From: Dyadobacter linearis
GTDB taxonomy: Bacteria; Bacteroidota; Bacteroidia; Cytophagales; Spirosomataceae
Length of the DNA stretch: 64,000 bases
Assembly: GCF_907165045.1 (NCBI RefSeq)
Contig: NZ_CAJRAU010000006.1
Location: forward strand, 186,001-250,000
Direction of reading: 5' to 3'
This document shows, one piece after another, positions 1 through 9,451 of this stretch. Within the stretch, counting starts at the first letter, position 1, and each line of letters starts with the position of its first letter. A program made the position numbers and the translations under genes. Under the pieces are notes generated by a model that was given only the letters and a program-made list of their open reading frames with translations, was not told the origin of the DNA and ran no database searches.

Positions 1-1
1 G

Positions 2-229
2 ACTTACAGCAAAGGATTTGTAGCTCTGGACCCAACCCAGAAAAACGAGATCATCAAGAAAACAACTGTGGCGGACAAGCCTTTTTTCCTGCAAATGAAA
101 GGGCTTACTGTTACCGGATACTTCACTTCCGAAATTGGCGCGACACAAGCACTTGATTATGTGCCTATTCCGGGAAGATTTGACGGTTCGTGGCCGATGC
201 CGAAAGGCCAGAAGAGCTGGGCGCTTTAA
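2..229 (+). CDS. Gluconate 2-dehydrogenase subunit 3 family protein, C-terminal part
   Basis: The reading frame is open from the left edge of the window to a TAA at 227-229 and gives the last 75 residues of a protein. The tail contains the LTVTGYFTSE motif, a YVPIPG stretch and a final KGQKSWAL, which is the usual ending of the small (subunit 3) partner of membrane-associated gluconate/sugar dehydrogenases in Bacteroidota. The GMC flavoprotein begins 29 bp downstream on the same strand, the expected catalytic partner. The start and any signal sequence are outside the window. Family assignment rests on the C-terminal motif and context; substrate is unknown. Confidence 0.75.
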   Translation, partial: TYSKGFVALDPTQKNEIIKKTTVADKPFFLQMKGLTVTGYFTSEIGATQALDYVPIPGRFDGSWPMPKGQKSWAL

Positions 230-258
230 TCTCTAAACCCTATTATAAAAAATCCAAA

Positions 259-1980
259 ATGGCGAATCTTAATATTGACGCATTAAAAGAAGTAACCTAC
301 GATGCCATCGTAATCGGTTCGGGCGTGTCGGGAGGCTGGGCTGCGAAGGAGCTCACAGCCAAAGGTTTGAAGGTTTTGATGCTTGAAAAAGGCAAGAACC
401 TGGAACATATTACCGGTTATGACAATGCATTAAAAGCACCCTGGGAAACCAAATACAACGGTCGGCTGACCATTAAACAAAAAGAAACGCACCCATTCCT
501 TTCCCGCGATTATCCGTACAACGAGAACACGGAAAAGTATTGGATGAACGATATGGACGCGCCCTACGAAGAGAAAAAGCGCTTCGACTGGTTTCGTCCG
601 GATATCGTTGGTGGAAAATCGATTATGTGGGGAAGGCAGTCTTACAGGCTGAGCGACATTGATTTTGAAGCAAATTTGAAAGACGGAATAGCCGTAGACT
701 GGCCGATCCGGTACAAAGACATTGCGCCGTGGTATTCTTATGTGGAAAAACACGTGGGGATCTCTGGTGAGAAACTGGGGCTTCCGCAATTGCCTGACAG
801 TGATTTCATTGCCCCGATGGAAATGTATTTTGTTGAGAAAGAAGTCAGAAAGCGCCTTGAAAAGGAATTCCCGGGCCGCAATATGACTATCGGCCGGGTA
901 GCGAACTTGTCGCAGGCAACCAAGGAACAGCTCGAAGGCGGCCGCTCTCCGTGCCAGTACCGGAACAGGTGTTCGTTTGGCTGCCCCTACGGAGCTTATT
1001 TCAGTACGCAGTCGAGCACATTGCCGCCGGCTATGAAAACCGGATTACTGACTTTGCGCCCGGATTCTGCGGTTCGTGAGATCATTTATGACGGTAAAAA
1101 AGCAGGTGGCCGTGCGACCGGCGTCCGTGTTGTGGACACGAAAACTTTACAGGAAAAAGAATATTTCGCAAATATCATATTCGTCAATGCGAGCGCAATC
1201 GCGTCTGCTGCTTTGTTATTGAATTCTACTTCCGACCGCTTTCCAAATGGAATGGGAAATGATTCCGGCGAGCTGGGACATAACTTAATGGATCACCATT
1301 TCCGCACCGGCGCCAGTGGTGTTTGGGAAGGTGACCTGGATAAATACTATTTCGGTCGCCGCGCAAACGGGATATATGTACCGCGCTACCGCAATATCGG
1401 TAACGACAAGCGGGATTACCTGCGTGGATTTGGCTACCAGGGAGGCGGAGGCCGCCAGGGCTGGCAGCGCAATGTTGCTGAACTGGCTTTCGGTGCCGAT
1501 TTCAAGGAGGAACTGACTACGCCGGGCAACTGGACAATGGGCTTCGGAGGCTTTGGAGAGACTTTGCCTTACCACGATAACTACATGTATCTCAGCAAAG
1601 AAAAGAAAGACAAGTTTGGTATCCCGACTGTCGTATTCGATGCGGACCTTCGTGAAAATGAGAAGAAAATGCGCGTGGATATGATGAATGACGCGGCTGA
1701 AATGCTTGAAAAATCAGGTGTGAAGAATGTAAAAACCTATGACAACGGATCCTATCTTGGAATGGCGATCCACGAAATGGGAACTGCGAGAATGGGCCGC
1801 GACCCAAAAACTTCGGTTCTGAACGGAAATAACCAGCTTCACGCTGTGAAAAACGTATTCGTAACAGATGGTGCTGCCATGACTTCGGCTTCCTGCGTGA
1901 ACCCGTCGCTCACCTACATGGCGCTCACCGCCCGTGCAGTCGACTTCGCAGTCAAAGAAAGCAAGAAGAAGAATATTTGA
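259..1980 (+). CDS. GMC family FAD-dependent oxidoreductase (gluconate/sugar dehydrogenase-type flavoprotein)
   Basis: A 573-residue flavoprotein that should oxidise a sugar, polyol or sugar acid. The N-terminal dinucleotide fold has GSGVSG at residues 20-25 followed by the acidic end of strand 2 (LMLEKGKN). A cysteine-rich CQYRNRCSFGCPYGA segment in the middle is typical of gluconate-dehydrogenase-like GMC proteins. The C-terminal domain has the catalytic-histidine motif HEMGTARMG and the NPSLT motif with its asparagine. ATG 259 was chosen because it sits just before the Rossmann strand and after the stop of the upstream small subunit; a GTG at 190 would overlap that gene. Together with the preceding gene it forms a two-subunit dehydrogenase; substrate is not predictable. 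Confidence 0.88.
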   Translation: MANLNIDALKEVTYDAIVIGSGVSGGWAAKELTAKGLKVLMLEKGKNLEHITGYDNALKAPWETKYNGRLTIKQKETHPFLSRDYPYNENTEKYWMNDMDAPYEEKKRFDWFRPDIVGGKSIMWGRQSYRLSDIDFEANLKDGIAVDWPIRYKDIAPWYSYVEKHVGISGEKLGLPQLPDSDFIAPMEMYFVEKEVRKRLEKEFPGRNMTIGRVANLSQATKEQLEGGRSPCQYRNRCSFGCPYGAYFSTQSSTLPPAMKTGLLTLRPDSAVREIIYDGKKAGGRATGVRVVDTKTLQEKEYFANIIFVNASAIASAALLLNSTSDRFPNGMGNDSGELGHNLMDHHFRTGASGVWEGDLDKYYFGRRANGIYVPRYRNIGNDKRDYLRGFGYQGGGGRQGWQRNVAELAFGADFKEELTTPGNWTMGFGGFGETLPYHDNYMYLSKEKKDKFGIPTVVFDADLRENEKKMRVDMMNDAAEMLEKSGVKNVKTYDNGSYLGMAIHEMGTARMGRDPKTSVLNGNNQLHAVKNVFVTDGAAMTSASCVNPSLTYMALTARAVDFAVKESKKKNI

Positions 1981-1997
1981 TCGTATAATTTTAGCAG

Positions 1998-2033
1998 AAA
2001 CGGTTGCTTGTTTATTCAGGCAACCGTTTTTTT
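1998..2033 (+). terminator. Rho-independent terminator after the dehydrogenase genes
   Basis: A 10-bp perfect stem (AAACGGTTGC / GCAACCGTTT) with a 12-nt loop is followed by a run of seven T ending at 2033. It lies 17 bp after the GMC stop codon and before the MFS gene, so the two are probably separate transcription units. Confidence 0.85.
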
Positions 2034-2067
2034 CGCATTAAATTGCGAAGTTATTTAACAACCTCCA

Positions 2068-3204
2068 ATGGACGATAAGTCGAAGATTTCTGCTGCGCGC
2101 AGAGCAGTTTTACTCATTTTTTTAGTCTGCGGAATAGGGTTATCGAGCTGGGCTCCGATGGTTCCTTTTGCCAAAATACAACTCGCATTAAACGACGCCG
2201 ACCTGGGTATCGTGCTCCTGGCGCTCGGTGCAGGCGCAATCCTTACCATGCCCGTCGCCGGATTTCTGATCAACAAATATGGCAGCCGGGCGATTGCCTT
2301 CATCGCTGCGATGGTAATTGCGGCGATACTTCCGGTTTTGCTGCTCACAACTACTTCCTATCAACTGGCTGGCGCATTGTTTGTTTTCGGCGCCGGAATC
2401 GGCTCTATCGATGTGGCGATGAATGCACAGGCGGTACTCGTGCAGGAGCGTTTCGGCCGGCATATTATGTCTTCCTTTCACGGAATGTTCAGCGTAGGCG
2501 GCTTGATCGGCGCGATCGGACTCGGGTTTTTGATCAAAATGGGCTTGTCGCCAAATATAGCCGCGATCACGATTTCTGCATTGCTCGTCATCATTACGGC
2601 CACCCAGATCCGGCATTTGCTGCCTCATTCACAGGAAGCAAAAATGGACAGCAGCAATTTCACGATACCAAAAGGCCCCGTGCTTTTCTTGGGTATTATG
2701 TGCTTTATTATCTTCCTGGCAGAAGGTTCCCTGCTTGATTGGAGCGCGGTATTCCTGCAATTTTCCAGAAACTTCGACCCTTCCTGGTCTGGTCTTGGAT
2801 ATGCTGCATTCTCTATTGCAATGGCGGTAATGCGTCTTACCGGAGACGGACTGATCCACAAACTGGGGCCGGCCAAAGTAGTCTTATACGGAACTTTGCT
2901 CGCTGGTGCCGGATTCCTGATCGCGGTCATAACCCCCTGGGCAGCAACCGCATTGATCGGATTTGTATTAGTAGGACTGGGTGCGGCAAATGTAGTCCCC
3001 GTATTCTTCACAGCTGCCGGCCGCATTCCCGGCATCCCGCCTTCGATCGCACTTTCCGCAGTTACAATTTTGGGCTATTCCGGACAATTGGCCGGGCCGG
3101 CTCTGATCGGGGTAATCGCTGAATTCACTTCACTTGCATTCGCGCTCGGATTGGTTGGAGTACTATTGTTTGTTGTTGCGTTTGGATACAAACACCGGGA
3201 CTAG
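2068..3204 (+). CDS. MFS transporter
   Basis: A 378-residue polytopic inner-membrane protein with about 12 hydrophobic segments and no signal peptide. The N-terminal half contains the short loop GFLINKYGSR between helices 2 and 3, which matches the MFS signature G-x-L-x-D/N-+-x-G-+. The closest general resemblance is to the YbjJ-like branch of the major facilitator superfamily, whose substrates are mostly unknown. The gene is preceded by a terminator and converges on the barrel protein gene with only 5 bp between the stops. Substrate cannot be told from sequence. Confidence 0.8.
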   Translation: MDDKSKISAARRAVLLIFLVCGIGLSSWAPMVPFAKIQLALNDADLGIVLLALGAGAILTMPVAGFLINKYGSRAIAFIAAMVIAAILPVLLLTTTSYQLAGALFVFGAGIGSIDVAMNAQAVLVQERFGRHIMSSFHGMFSVGGLIGAIGLGFLIKMGLSPNIAAITISALLVIITATQIRHLLPHSQEAKMDSSNFTIPKGPVLFLGIMCFIIFLAEGSLLDWSAVFLQFSRNFDPSWSGLGYAAFSIAMAVMRLTGDGLIHKLGPAKVVLYGTLLAGAGFLIAVITPWAATALIGFVLVGLGAANVVPVFFTAAGRIPGIPPSIALSAVTILGYSGQLAGPALIGVIAEFTSLAFALGLVGVLLFVVAFGYKHRD

Positions 3205-3209
3205 ATCAC

Positions 3210-4340
3210 TTAAAAAGCTTCCCCGGTAAACAGGTAAAAACCTGGTCCATCTTTGGTAAAACCTACGTCCAGACGCAGGAATATGTCTTTTCTCGGAAAA
3301 AGAAGGTAACGCAGCCCAACCCCGCCGGAGGGCCGGATGTATTTCAGGTTAAGTTCAGAAAGCTTGGGACCCACTACTGCCGTTCCCGCAAATGCAACCG
3401 CGCCGAACCGTTTACTAAATCCGAATGGAAGCCACCGATGTTCTATCTGCGTGGCAATCATGCCCTTATCCCGATATCTGCCATAGTAATATCCCCGCAT
3501 GATCATTTCGCCGCCCATTAACGCAAGCTGGTTGAAAGGTACGTTACCTGCGCTGAAACTGCTGTAAACCTGCCACGCAAATACATTTCGGATACTTGTC
3601 GGGTGCGAGCCGCGGATATCCACATTGATCGAACGAAAATTCTGGTTGCTGCCGAGTGCCGGACTGTATTTCAAGAAAGATACTTCACCAAAAAACCCTT
3701 TTCTCACATTCAGCACGTTGTGACGGTTGTCGTAAACGAGCGCCGCTCCGAACCCTATATTGCGAGCCCCGTCGCTTCCCAGTGGTTTATCATAAAAATG
3801 ATCATCGGGTTGCTCGAAGCCGGTATTATACAACTGCTGGTAGTCAATCTCCGGACCGACAAACAGGTTTGGCACTATTTTACGCAAAACCCTCTGCCTT
3901 AGAAGCAGGTAATTTGCATCGATCAGCGCCGGATCTTTGTCGGGAGTTTGAGGGCCGATACCATAATATAGTAGTGGAAAACGCTGAAAACGTGTCCTGC
4001 CGAGAAAAAACCATTTATCCTTATCTCCATAAATCGCATTGTCCAGCCAGATCCCGTACTGCGCTTCCAGCGTCAGAAACGTAAAAGCCTGCACTTCGCT
4101 GAGGCGGTTGAGTGTGTCTTTTTTAGCCTGAAAAATCAAAAGCGACGATAGCCCGAACTCAAAGCTTGTTTCCGGTGAATAGCCCAGAGTAGGATAAATA
4201 CGGAAGCTGGATTCTCCCGGGGCTGTTGTGTCTGAAACTGTTTTTTTTACAAAACGCTTAAACCAATCCCCCTGCGCATTGGCGTGAGGAACGCGCGCAA
4301 GGCATAAGGTCAAAATCAGGAGGATAATGAGTTTATACAA
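3210..4340 (-). CDS. BamA/Omp85-like outer-membrane beta-barrel protein
   Basis: A 376-residue exported protein. The first ~22 residues form a Sec signal peptide ending in ANAQ. The rest alternates in barrel fashion and ends in Phe, as outer-membrane barrels do. A segment GGEMIMRGYYYGRYRD resembles the VRGF/MRGY motif of loop 6 in the Omp85 superfamily. There is no room for POTRA domains, so it is a stand-alone barrel of the bacterial surface antigen type rather than BamA itself. Translation appears to start at TTG (4338-4340), since no ATG precedes the signal peptide. Function is unknown: two-partner secretion, lipid or membrane-protein insertion are all possible. Confidence 0.72.
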   Translation of the reverse strand: MYKLIILLILTLCLARVPHANAQGDWFKRFVKKTVSDTTAPGESSFRIYPTLGYSPETSFEFGLSSLLIFQAKKDTLNRLSEVQAFTFLTLEAQYGIWLDNAIYGDKDKWFFLGRTRFQRFPLLYYGIGPQTPDKDPALIDANYLLLRQRVLRKIVPNLFVGPEIDYQQLYNTGFEQPDDHFYDKPLGSDGARNIGFGAALVYDNRHNVLNVRKGFFGEVSFLKYSPALGSNQNFRSINVDIRGSHPTSIRNVFAWQVYSSFSAGNVPFNQLALMGGEMIMRGYYYGRYRDKGMIATQIEHRWLPFGFSKRFGAVAFAGTAVVGPKLSELNLKYIRPSGGVGLRYLLFPRKDIFLRLDVGFTKDGPGFYLFTGEAF

Positions 4341-4481
4341 TATCAGAACACTTTAAGGTGAGTAAGTACTTTGGAAATACTATTTGTTAAAAAATTAAGC
4401 CAGACGAAACCGGTGCATAGGGATATTCAAGAAATACAAATTTCCCAGTAGATACAAAAGCGGTGGTACCTTTTCAGCCAA

Positions 4482-6605
4482 ATGAGTTTACCCATGAAAA
4501 AACCACTTCTGCTGCTGTTCTGCCTGCTTTCCTGCCTTTCTGTTTTTGCTCAGAAAAACGATATAAAAGATCTCTGGTGGAAAAGAAATAATCTCCGCGT
4601 CATTCAAATGAACCTGCCCGACTACGAAGCGAAGACGATCAATGCGGATTCTATCGTGGAAGATCTCGTTCGCTTTTCGGCTAATACCCTGTTGATCAAT
4701 GCCGGCGGGATCATGGCGTTTTATCCTACCAAACTGAATTTTCACTATCAAAATCCTTATGTAAAAGGAAATGTGCTGGGCGACGTAATCAGGAAATGCC
4801 ACGAGCAGAACATCAAGGTGATCGTTCGTTTTGATTTCAGCCGGGTGCATGAAAGCATTTTTAAGGCGCATCCCGACTGGTGCTATATTTCTCCGAAAGG
4901 CGAGCGGATCATCAACACCGATATGTACGTAGTGTCAATCAACGCGCCTTATGTGCAGGAAAAAGCATATCAAATTATCAGCGAAGTAATGGATAATTTC
5001 CCGATCGACGGGATCTTCCTGAATATGCCGGGTTACCAGGTCAACAATCCGTACGAGGGGAAATACCACGGAATTGACCAGAATGAATATGACAAAAAAC
5101 GCTTCGCCGAATTTTCCGGCGGGAAGCAGCTTCCGGTAGAGGAAAACAAGTCAGATCGGCTTTTTCAGAAGTATCTGGAATTTAAGAAACATACGGTGGA
5201 AGATTGGTCGGAGCGGCTGCACAAACTGGTAAAGTCCAAAAATGAGCAGATTGCGATCTGTACCTATTCTGATAAGTTCGTGGATATCATTCGCCATGAA
5301 TCTCAGAGTATGACCACACTACCCTACTGGCCCTATTCGGCGTCAGACAATGTTTCGAATGCGGTTAACTCTTTTCCAGATCATATTATCAGCAATGCGA
5401 GTATCCAGCAGATCTCATTTCAGTCGAGATATAATGCAGTAGAACCGCAGGAAGTGCAGATCAGGTTGTATGAAAATATTGCAAACGGATCCGGGCTCGA
5501 CCTGAGTATGATGGGCGATATGCGCGGCTATGAAGACGAGCGGAATTTTGAGGTTTTCAGGAAAGTATATGCGTTCCATAAAAAGCATGAGCCGTATTTT
5601 GGAAGGTATAAATCGGTTGCCAAAATCGCAGTCATAGCGCCGGGCGCCTGGCCAAATGGCGAGCCGATGCAGGAATACCGGGGCATTCAGCTGATGTTAC
5701 GCGAGGCGCATATTCCTTTTGACATTATCGAAGACGGACAGATCCACAATCTGGCAGAAAAAGTAAAAGGCTACAAACTGCTGATCTTGCCAGAAATAAC
5801 TTACCTGAAACCGGAAGCGATCGAGGTGTTGAAACAGGCGAGCCGCGAGGGTACCAACCTGATCGCCACCAACAGAAGTTTGTTCGATAGCCCCGAAACC
5901 TTACTGGACTTATTCGGAGCGAAAATCCAGAAAAAAGACAACGACGGTGCCGGCAATTACCTGGTACCGGACAACCGCGCGATCTTCAAAAGCTTTGCTG
6001 GACAGAAAATGCTTTTCTGGAAGTTTAACCTCGGTATCTATGATTTTCCGGGCGCTGATGAAAAGCTGTTACCCATTTTGGCAAAAGGTCGCCCCGGCCC
6101 GCCGGAAATAATCGGTGGCCACGACGCGACGGGCTCTTACGCGATGGCCATTAAAAATCATGAGAAAAGTAAAGCAGTGATCTTACCAATCAATCTTGGC
6201 AAAATATACTATATGCATGGTTATCAGGAACATAAAAACATATTATTGGATGTGATAGATCACATTCTGCCCGAGTCGAAACATACGATTCAAACTAATG
6301 CACCTGCGCGAGTGGAAACCATTTTAAAGGAATTTACGAAGAACAACGTCAGTAATAGTGAGAAGCAAACAAGCGACGGGATGATCCTGCATTTAATCAA
6401 CCTGACAGGTTTCAGCGGCAATACCTATTTCGAGCCGCTCCCATTGTATGCGCTTAAATTTGGGATTGAATCAAGCAAAAAACCCAGGAAAGTGTTTTCG
6501 CTTTCGACTGGAAAAGCCATAAAGTTTGCCTGGAAAAGCGGAATCACCAATCTTGAAATTGCTGAGCTTGCCGGATTCGATGGAATTGTAATGGAGTGGA
6601 ATTAA
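4482..6605 (+). CDS. Secreted glycoside-hydrolase-like protein (TIM barrel plus amidotransferase-like domain)
   Basis: A 707-residue protein with a signal peptide (hydrophobic core then SVFAQ). Residues ~35-370 look like a TIM-barrel glycosidase: VIQMNLPDYEA, LLINAGGI, IKVIVRFDFSRVHESIF, HPDWCYISPKGE and IDGIFLNMPGY resemble the hypothetical glycosyl hydrolase / GH42-type families. Residues ~380-500 (IAVIAPGAWPNGE, YKLLILPEITYL, GTNLIATNRS) look like the class I amidotransferase-like domain that acts in GH42 trimerisation. The C-terminal ~130 residues are beta-rich. An MKK start at 4494 is also possible. I cannot name catalytic acids with certainty, so substrate and activity remain open. Confidence 0.6.
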   Translation: MSLPMKKPLLLLFCLLSCLSVFAQKNDIKDLWWKRNNLRVIQMNLPDYEAKTINADSIVEDLVRFSANTLLINAGGIMAFYPTKLNFHYQNPYVKGNVLGDVIRKCHEQNIKVIVRFDFSRVHESIFKAHPDWCYISPKGERIINTDMYVVSINAPYVQEKAYQIISEVMDNFPIDGIFLNMPGYQVNNPYEGKYHGIDQNEYDKKRFAEFSGGKQLPVEENKSDRLFQKYLEFKKHTVEDWSERLHKLVKSKNEQIAICTYSDKFVDIIRHESQSMTTLPYWPYSASDNVSNAVNSFPDHIISNASIQQISFQSRYNAVEPQEVQIRLYENIANGSGLDLSMMGDMRGYEDERNFEVFRKVYAFHKKHEPYFGRYKSVAKIAVIAPGAWPNGEPMQEYRGIQLMLREAHIPFDIIEDGQIHNLAEKVKGYKLLILPEITYLKPEAIEVLKQASREGTNLIATNRSLFDSPETLLDLFGAKIQKKDNDGAGNYLVPDNRAIFKSFAGQKMLFWKFNLGIYDFPGADEKLLPILAKGRPGPPEIIGGHDATGSYAMAIKNHEKSKAVILPINLGKIYYMHGYQEHKNILLDVIDHILPESKHTIQTNAPARVETILKEFTKNNVSNSEKQTSDGMILHLINLTGFSGNTYFEPLPLYALKFGIESSKKPRKVFSLSTGKAIKFAWKSGITNLEIAELAGFDGIVMEWN

Positions 6606-6630
6606 TGGAGAAAAAATTGACCAAAATCCT

Positions 6631-7110
6631 ATGGAAGAGCCAGTAAAACGGATTCCGACGCTCTTTGAATGGGCTGGCGGAATGCCTGCATTTGAGCTAT
6701 TAACCGAAAAGTTTTACCAAAAAGTATTGCAGGATCCACTTCTTGAACCCGTTTTCAAGCACATGTCCACCGAGCACCAGCGCCATGTTGCACACTTCAT
6801 TGCCGAGGTTTTTGGCGGACCGGAAATGTACAGTACCGAAGAAGGAAGTCATTTCAGAATGATCCAAAAGCATTTGGGCAAACACCTGACCGAGCAGCAT
6901 CGGCAGCGTTGGGTTGCATTGCTGCTCGAAACAGCCGATGAGATCAGTCTGCCCGACGATCCCGAATTCCGTTCTGCATTTGTAGCTTACATAGAATGGG
7001 GAACACGAATCGCAATTCTAAATTCCAATGCCGAAACTCTTGAAATGAATCCTGAGGAGCCGATGCCAAAGTGGGGCTGGGGTGTTCCGGGCGGGCCGTA
7101 TTTAGGGTGA
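6631..7110 (+). CDS. Group II truncated haemoglobin
   Basis: A 159-residue 2-over-2 globin. LTEKFYQKV places Tyr29 at position B10, DPLLEPVFKHM puts Phe42 at CD1, and FGGPEMYSTEEG is the usual loop before helix F. His81 in RMIQKH is the proximal haem ligand, and Trp94 in RQRWVALL is the TrpG8 that marks group II. A ~30-residue Pro/Trp-rich tail extends past the globin fold. Group II proteins bind O2 tightly and are linked to oxidative or nitrosative stress; the role here is inferred. It starts 25 bp after the glycosidase-like gene and may be cotranscribed with it. Confidence 0.85.
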   Translation: MEEPVKRIPTLFEWAGGMPAFELLTEKFYQKVLQDPLLEPVFKHMSTEHQRHVAHFIAEVFGGPEMYSTEEGSHFRMIQKHLGKHLTEQHRQRWVALLLETADEISLPDDPEFRSAFVAYIEWGTRIAILNSNAETLEMNPEEPMPKWGWGVPGGPYLG

Positions 7111-7142
7111 TACTGCCTGCACGGTCGCAAGTGATCACCGCA

Positions 7143-8318
7143 TTACAAATAACTCAGCCACCACTTTTTCTCCCGAGCGCGATAATCACCAAACCATTTG
7201 CAGGGAAAATATAAAGCAAGCACGATCGCAATCCAGATCAGGTATACCCAGCCCAGTTCATAACCGAAATCGAATGGACGGAATTTGAAGAAAAGCTTGT
7301 CGTCGGTCGCCTGCTGCCAGGTATAGCCGGAGCTAAGTACTGCGATCATCGTGAACAAGTGGATGACGTAAAAATGCAGCATAAAGAAGAAAAAAGGTAC
7401 TTTTCCGTAAACGGTGAAGAATTTCGCAAGCTTATTTTCGGCACTTTCAGTAAGTGCAAGTAAGATCAGAACTGGGCCCAATGTCATTAACGTAAACAAA
7501 AGTGACGGCGGATATTTGCTCACATTCATAAAAGAAAGGAATGTGCGAAACCCTTCCTTCTGCACTGTCCAGTGCGACGGATCTCCATAACCGTTCAGCA
7601 ACCTCAATGCGATAAAAAGGACAATGGATACAGCGCCTGTGATGAGCAGTAACTTCCTGCGCTGCGCGACGGGAAAGCTTCTTTTAAATATAGAACCCAA
7701 TCCATAACCCGACATCATAATACCGGCCCAGGGCAATATCACGTACAGAAATGCAATGTTACCACCGTCGCCACGCGGATAGAATTTGCCCGCGCCGGTG
7801 AGGAAAATACTAAGTAAAATATCGGGCACTGAATTAGGTGCAACTTTCGCGTAATCAAGCAGGTTGTGACCGAAAATCAATATCAGCCCGACCGCAAGAA
7901 TCGCTTTGGGAGAAAGGAAACGAACGAGTAAACCCAGCGAGATCATACTCGTACCAAGCGCCCATAACACGGCCAGAAAGATCGTTTTGTAAGTAATATC
8001 GAAAGAAAAAGCGAAGGTCATGAATACGATTTCGACGAATATCAGCCAGAAACCACGCTTGATCAGAAAGGATGAAGTGGTGCGCGCGGATTTATTTTGT
8101 CCCGATAAATAAGCGGAGATACCCGACAGCAACATGAATGAAGGGGCGCAAAAATGCGTGATCCAGCGCGTAAAAAACAATATACCCGAAGTAGCTTCCG
8201 GGTTGAGCGGATCGGCAGTGAATGCGGAAATGTGAAAGAAATCACGAACATGGTCCAGGGCCATGATCACCATGATCAAGCCCCGGACGGTGTCTATCGA
8301 TCGGATACGATATTGCAT
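7143..8318 (-). CDS. DUF1624 / heparan-alpha-glucosaminide N-acetyltransferase-like membrane protein
   Basis: A 391-residue integral membrane protein with about ten predicted helices. The N-terminus (RIRSIDTVRGLIMVIMALDHVRDFFH) is the characteristic first helix of DUF1624/HGSNAT-like acyltransferases, with the conserved D-x-x-R-G and DH pairs. FLIKRGFWL and the C-terminal FFFMLHFYVIHL segment fit the same family. Members are thought to move acyl groups across the membrane onto sugars, but the acceptor here is unknown. It lies on the same strand as the ROK kinase and FucP-like genes upstream (39 bp gap), so it may be the last gene of a sugar-related unit. Confidence 0.75.
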   Translation of the reverse strand: MQYRIRSIDTVRGLIMVIMALDHVRDFFHISAFTADPLNPEATSGILFFTRWITHFCAPSFMLLSGISAYLSGQNKSARTTSSFLIKRGFWLIFVEIVFMTFAFSFDITYKTIFLAVLWALGTSMISLGLLVRFLSPKAILAVGLILIFGHNLLDYAKVAPNSVPDILLSIFLTGAGKFYPRGDGGNIAFLYVILPWAGIMMSGYGLGSIFKRSFPVAQRRKLLLITGAVSIVLFIALRLLNGYGDPSHWTVQKEGFRTFLSFMNVSKYPPSLLFTLMTLGPVLILLALTESAENKLAKFFTVYGKVPFFFFMLHFYVIHLFTMIAVLSSGYTWQQATDDKLFFKFRPFDFGYELGWVYLIWIAIVLALYFPCKWFGDYRAREKKWWLSYL

Positions 8319-8357
8319 TCCCTTACAGTATTGAAATGGATGAAACTCCTTATTTCA

Positions 8358-9257
8358 CTACAAAAGCGCCGCGCCGAAAACGCCTGCGCTATCCCCAAGC
8401 TTGGGTTTCACAATCGGCGTCGTAATCGTGCCGTTGTTGAAAATATATTTCCTGATCCGTTCGTAACCGGCTGTGTAAAGCAGATCCACGTTTCCTACCC
8501 CGCCGCCGATCACGATCAGGCCCGGGTCGATCACATTGATCAAAGTAGAAATTGCGCGGCCGTAAAATTCGAGAAGCCGTTCAATCGTGGCCGTCGCGTG
8601 CGGGTCTTTGCCTTCATTATATCTTTCCAGAATAACCTTCATCGTCAATTTCTGACCACTTTCACGCTCATAGAAACGTTCGAGCGCCGGGCCGGAAATG
8701 ACTTGTTCCACGCAGCCTGCTTTTCCGCAATAGCAAGGCTCGCCGTTTTCTTCCAGGATATTGTGCCCCCACTCGCCGCCTATTCCGTGGTGGCCGGAGA
8801 TAATCTTGTTGTTGACTACCAACCCGCCTCCGACACCAGTACCCATTATCACACCAAATACAACTTCCGCAGTGTGGTACTCTTTCCCGGCTCCCATTAA
8901 GGCTTCGGCAAGCGCAAAACAGTTGGCATCATTTGCCAGCTGACAAGGCACACCCAATATCTCCTGCAAATCCGTTTTGAGCGGCATTCCGTTCAGACAG
9001 GTTGTATTCGAATTTTTCATCAACTGCGAATCCGGCTCCAGAACACCCGGAGTAGCGAATCCGATCTTCGTCGGCTGCTCCCCTACCTGCTCCGCAACCA
9101 TATCGATCAGTCTTTTGATCTGGGACAAAATGTGATCATAACCTTTCGCCGATTCCGTCGGCAGCCGCATTCTCGCGACTACTTCGAGGTTCCTTTTAGA
9201 GTCCAGAACTGCACACTCTATCTTGGTCCCGCCTAAATCTATACCCCAGAGATTCAT
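8358..9257 (-). CDS. ROK family sugar kinase
   Basis: A 299-residue cytoplasmic kinase. DLGGTK (residues 7-12) is the phosphate-1 loop. ANDANC contains the catalytic base Asp110. GEWGHN (His165) plus CYCGKAGC (Cys175, Cys177, Cys182) form the structural zinc site of ROK proteins. There is no N-terminal helix-turn-helix, so it is an enzyme (glucokinase, fructokinase or N-acetylhexosamine kinase type) rather than a ROK repressor. The neighbouring FucP-type carrier on the same strand suggests it phosphorylates the sugar that the carrier brings in. The exact sugar is not visible in the sequence. Confidence 0.85.
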   Translation of the reverse strand: MNLWGIDLGGTKIECAVLDSKRNLEVVARMRLPTESAKGYDHILSQIKRLIDMVAEQVGEQPTKIGFATPGVLEPDSQLMKNSNTTCLNGMPLKTDLQEILGVPCQLANDANCFALAEALMGAGKEYHTAEVVFGVIMGTGVGGGLVVNNKIISGHHGIGGEWGHNILEENGEPCYCGKAGCVEQVISGPALERFYERESGQKLTMKVILERYNEGKDPHATATIERLLEFYGRAISTLINVIDPGLIVIGGGVGNVDLLYTAGYERIRKYIFNNGTITTPIVKPKLGDSAGVFGAALL

Positions 9258-9272
9258 GGATTTGATTGGTTT

Positions 9273-9451
9273 TTAGCTGTTGGCTGTTAGCTATTAGCTT
9301 TTTAGCTGTTAGTATTTAGTTTCAAAAAATATTTTCAATAATTGTTATTAATGGATCAGTAAAAAAAAGAATCCACCCAGCAAAGCCTAACAGCTAATAG
9401 CTACCCGCTAATAGCTAATAGCTACCCGCTAATAGCCAATAGCTAACCGCT
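9273..9451. repeat. Heptamer inverted-repeat element 1 (TTAGCTG arms)
   Basis: The left arm (9273-9319) is built from degenerate TTAGCTG/TTAGCTA heptamers. An AT-rich core of about 65 bp follows, then a right arm (9386-9451) made of the reverse complement (CAGCTAA, TAGCTAA). The arms could pair into a long imperfect hairpin. Two more elements with the same arms lie at 29139-29280 and 34775-34888. It fills the gap between the FucP-like gene and the ROK kinase gene. Confidence 0.8.

Noticed and set aside
8154..8900. A 248-codon open frame on the plus strand across the DUF1624 and ROK kinase genes
   Set aside because: It is antisense to two well-supported genes, spans both and the gap between them, and its translation shows no recognisable motif.
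9273..9451. Heptamer elements considered as insertion sequences or MITEs
   Set aside because: No transposase, no conserved core between the copies and no clear target-site duplication. They were recorded as repeats only.
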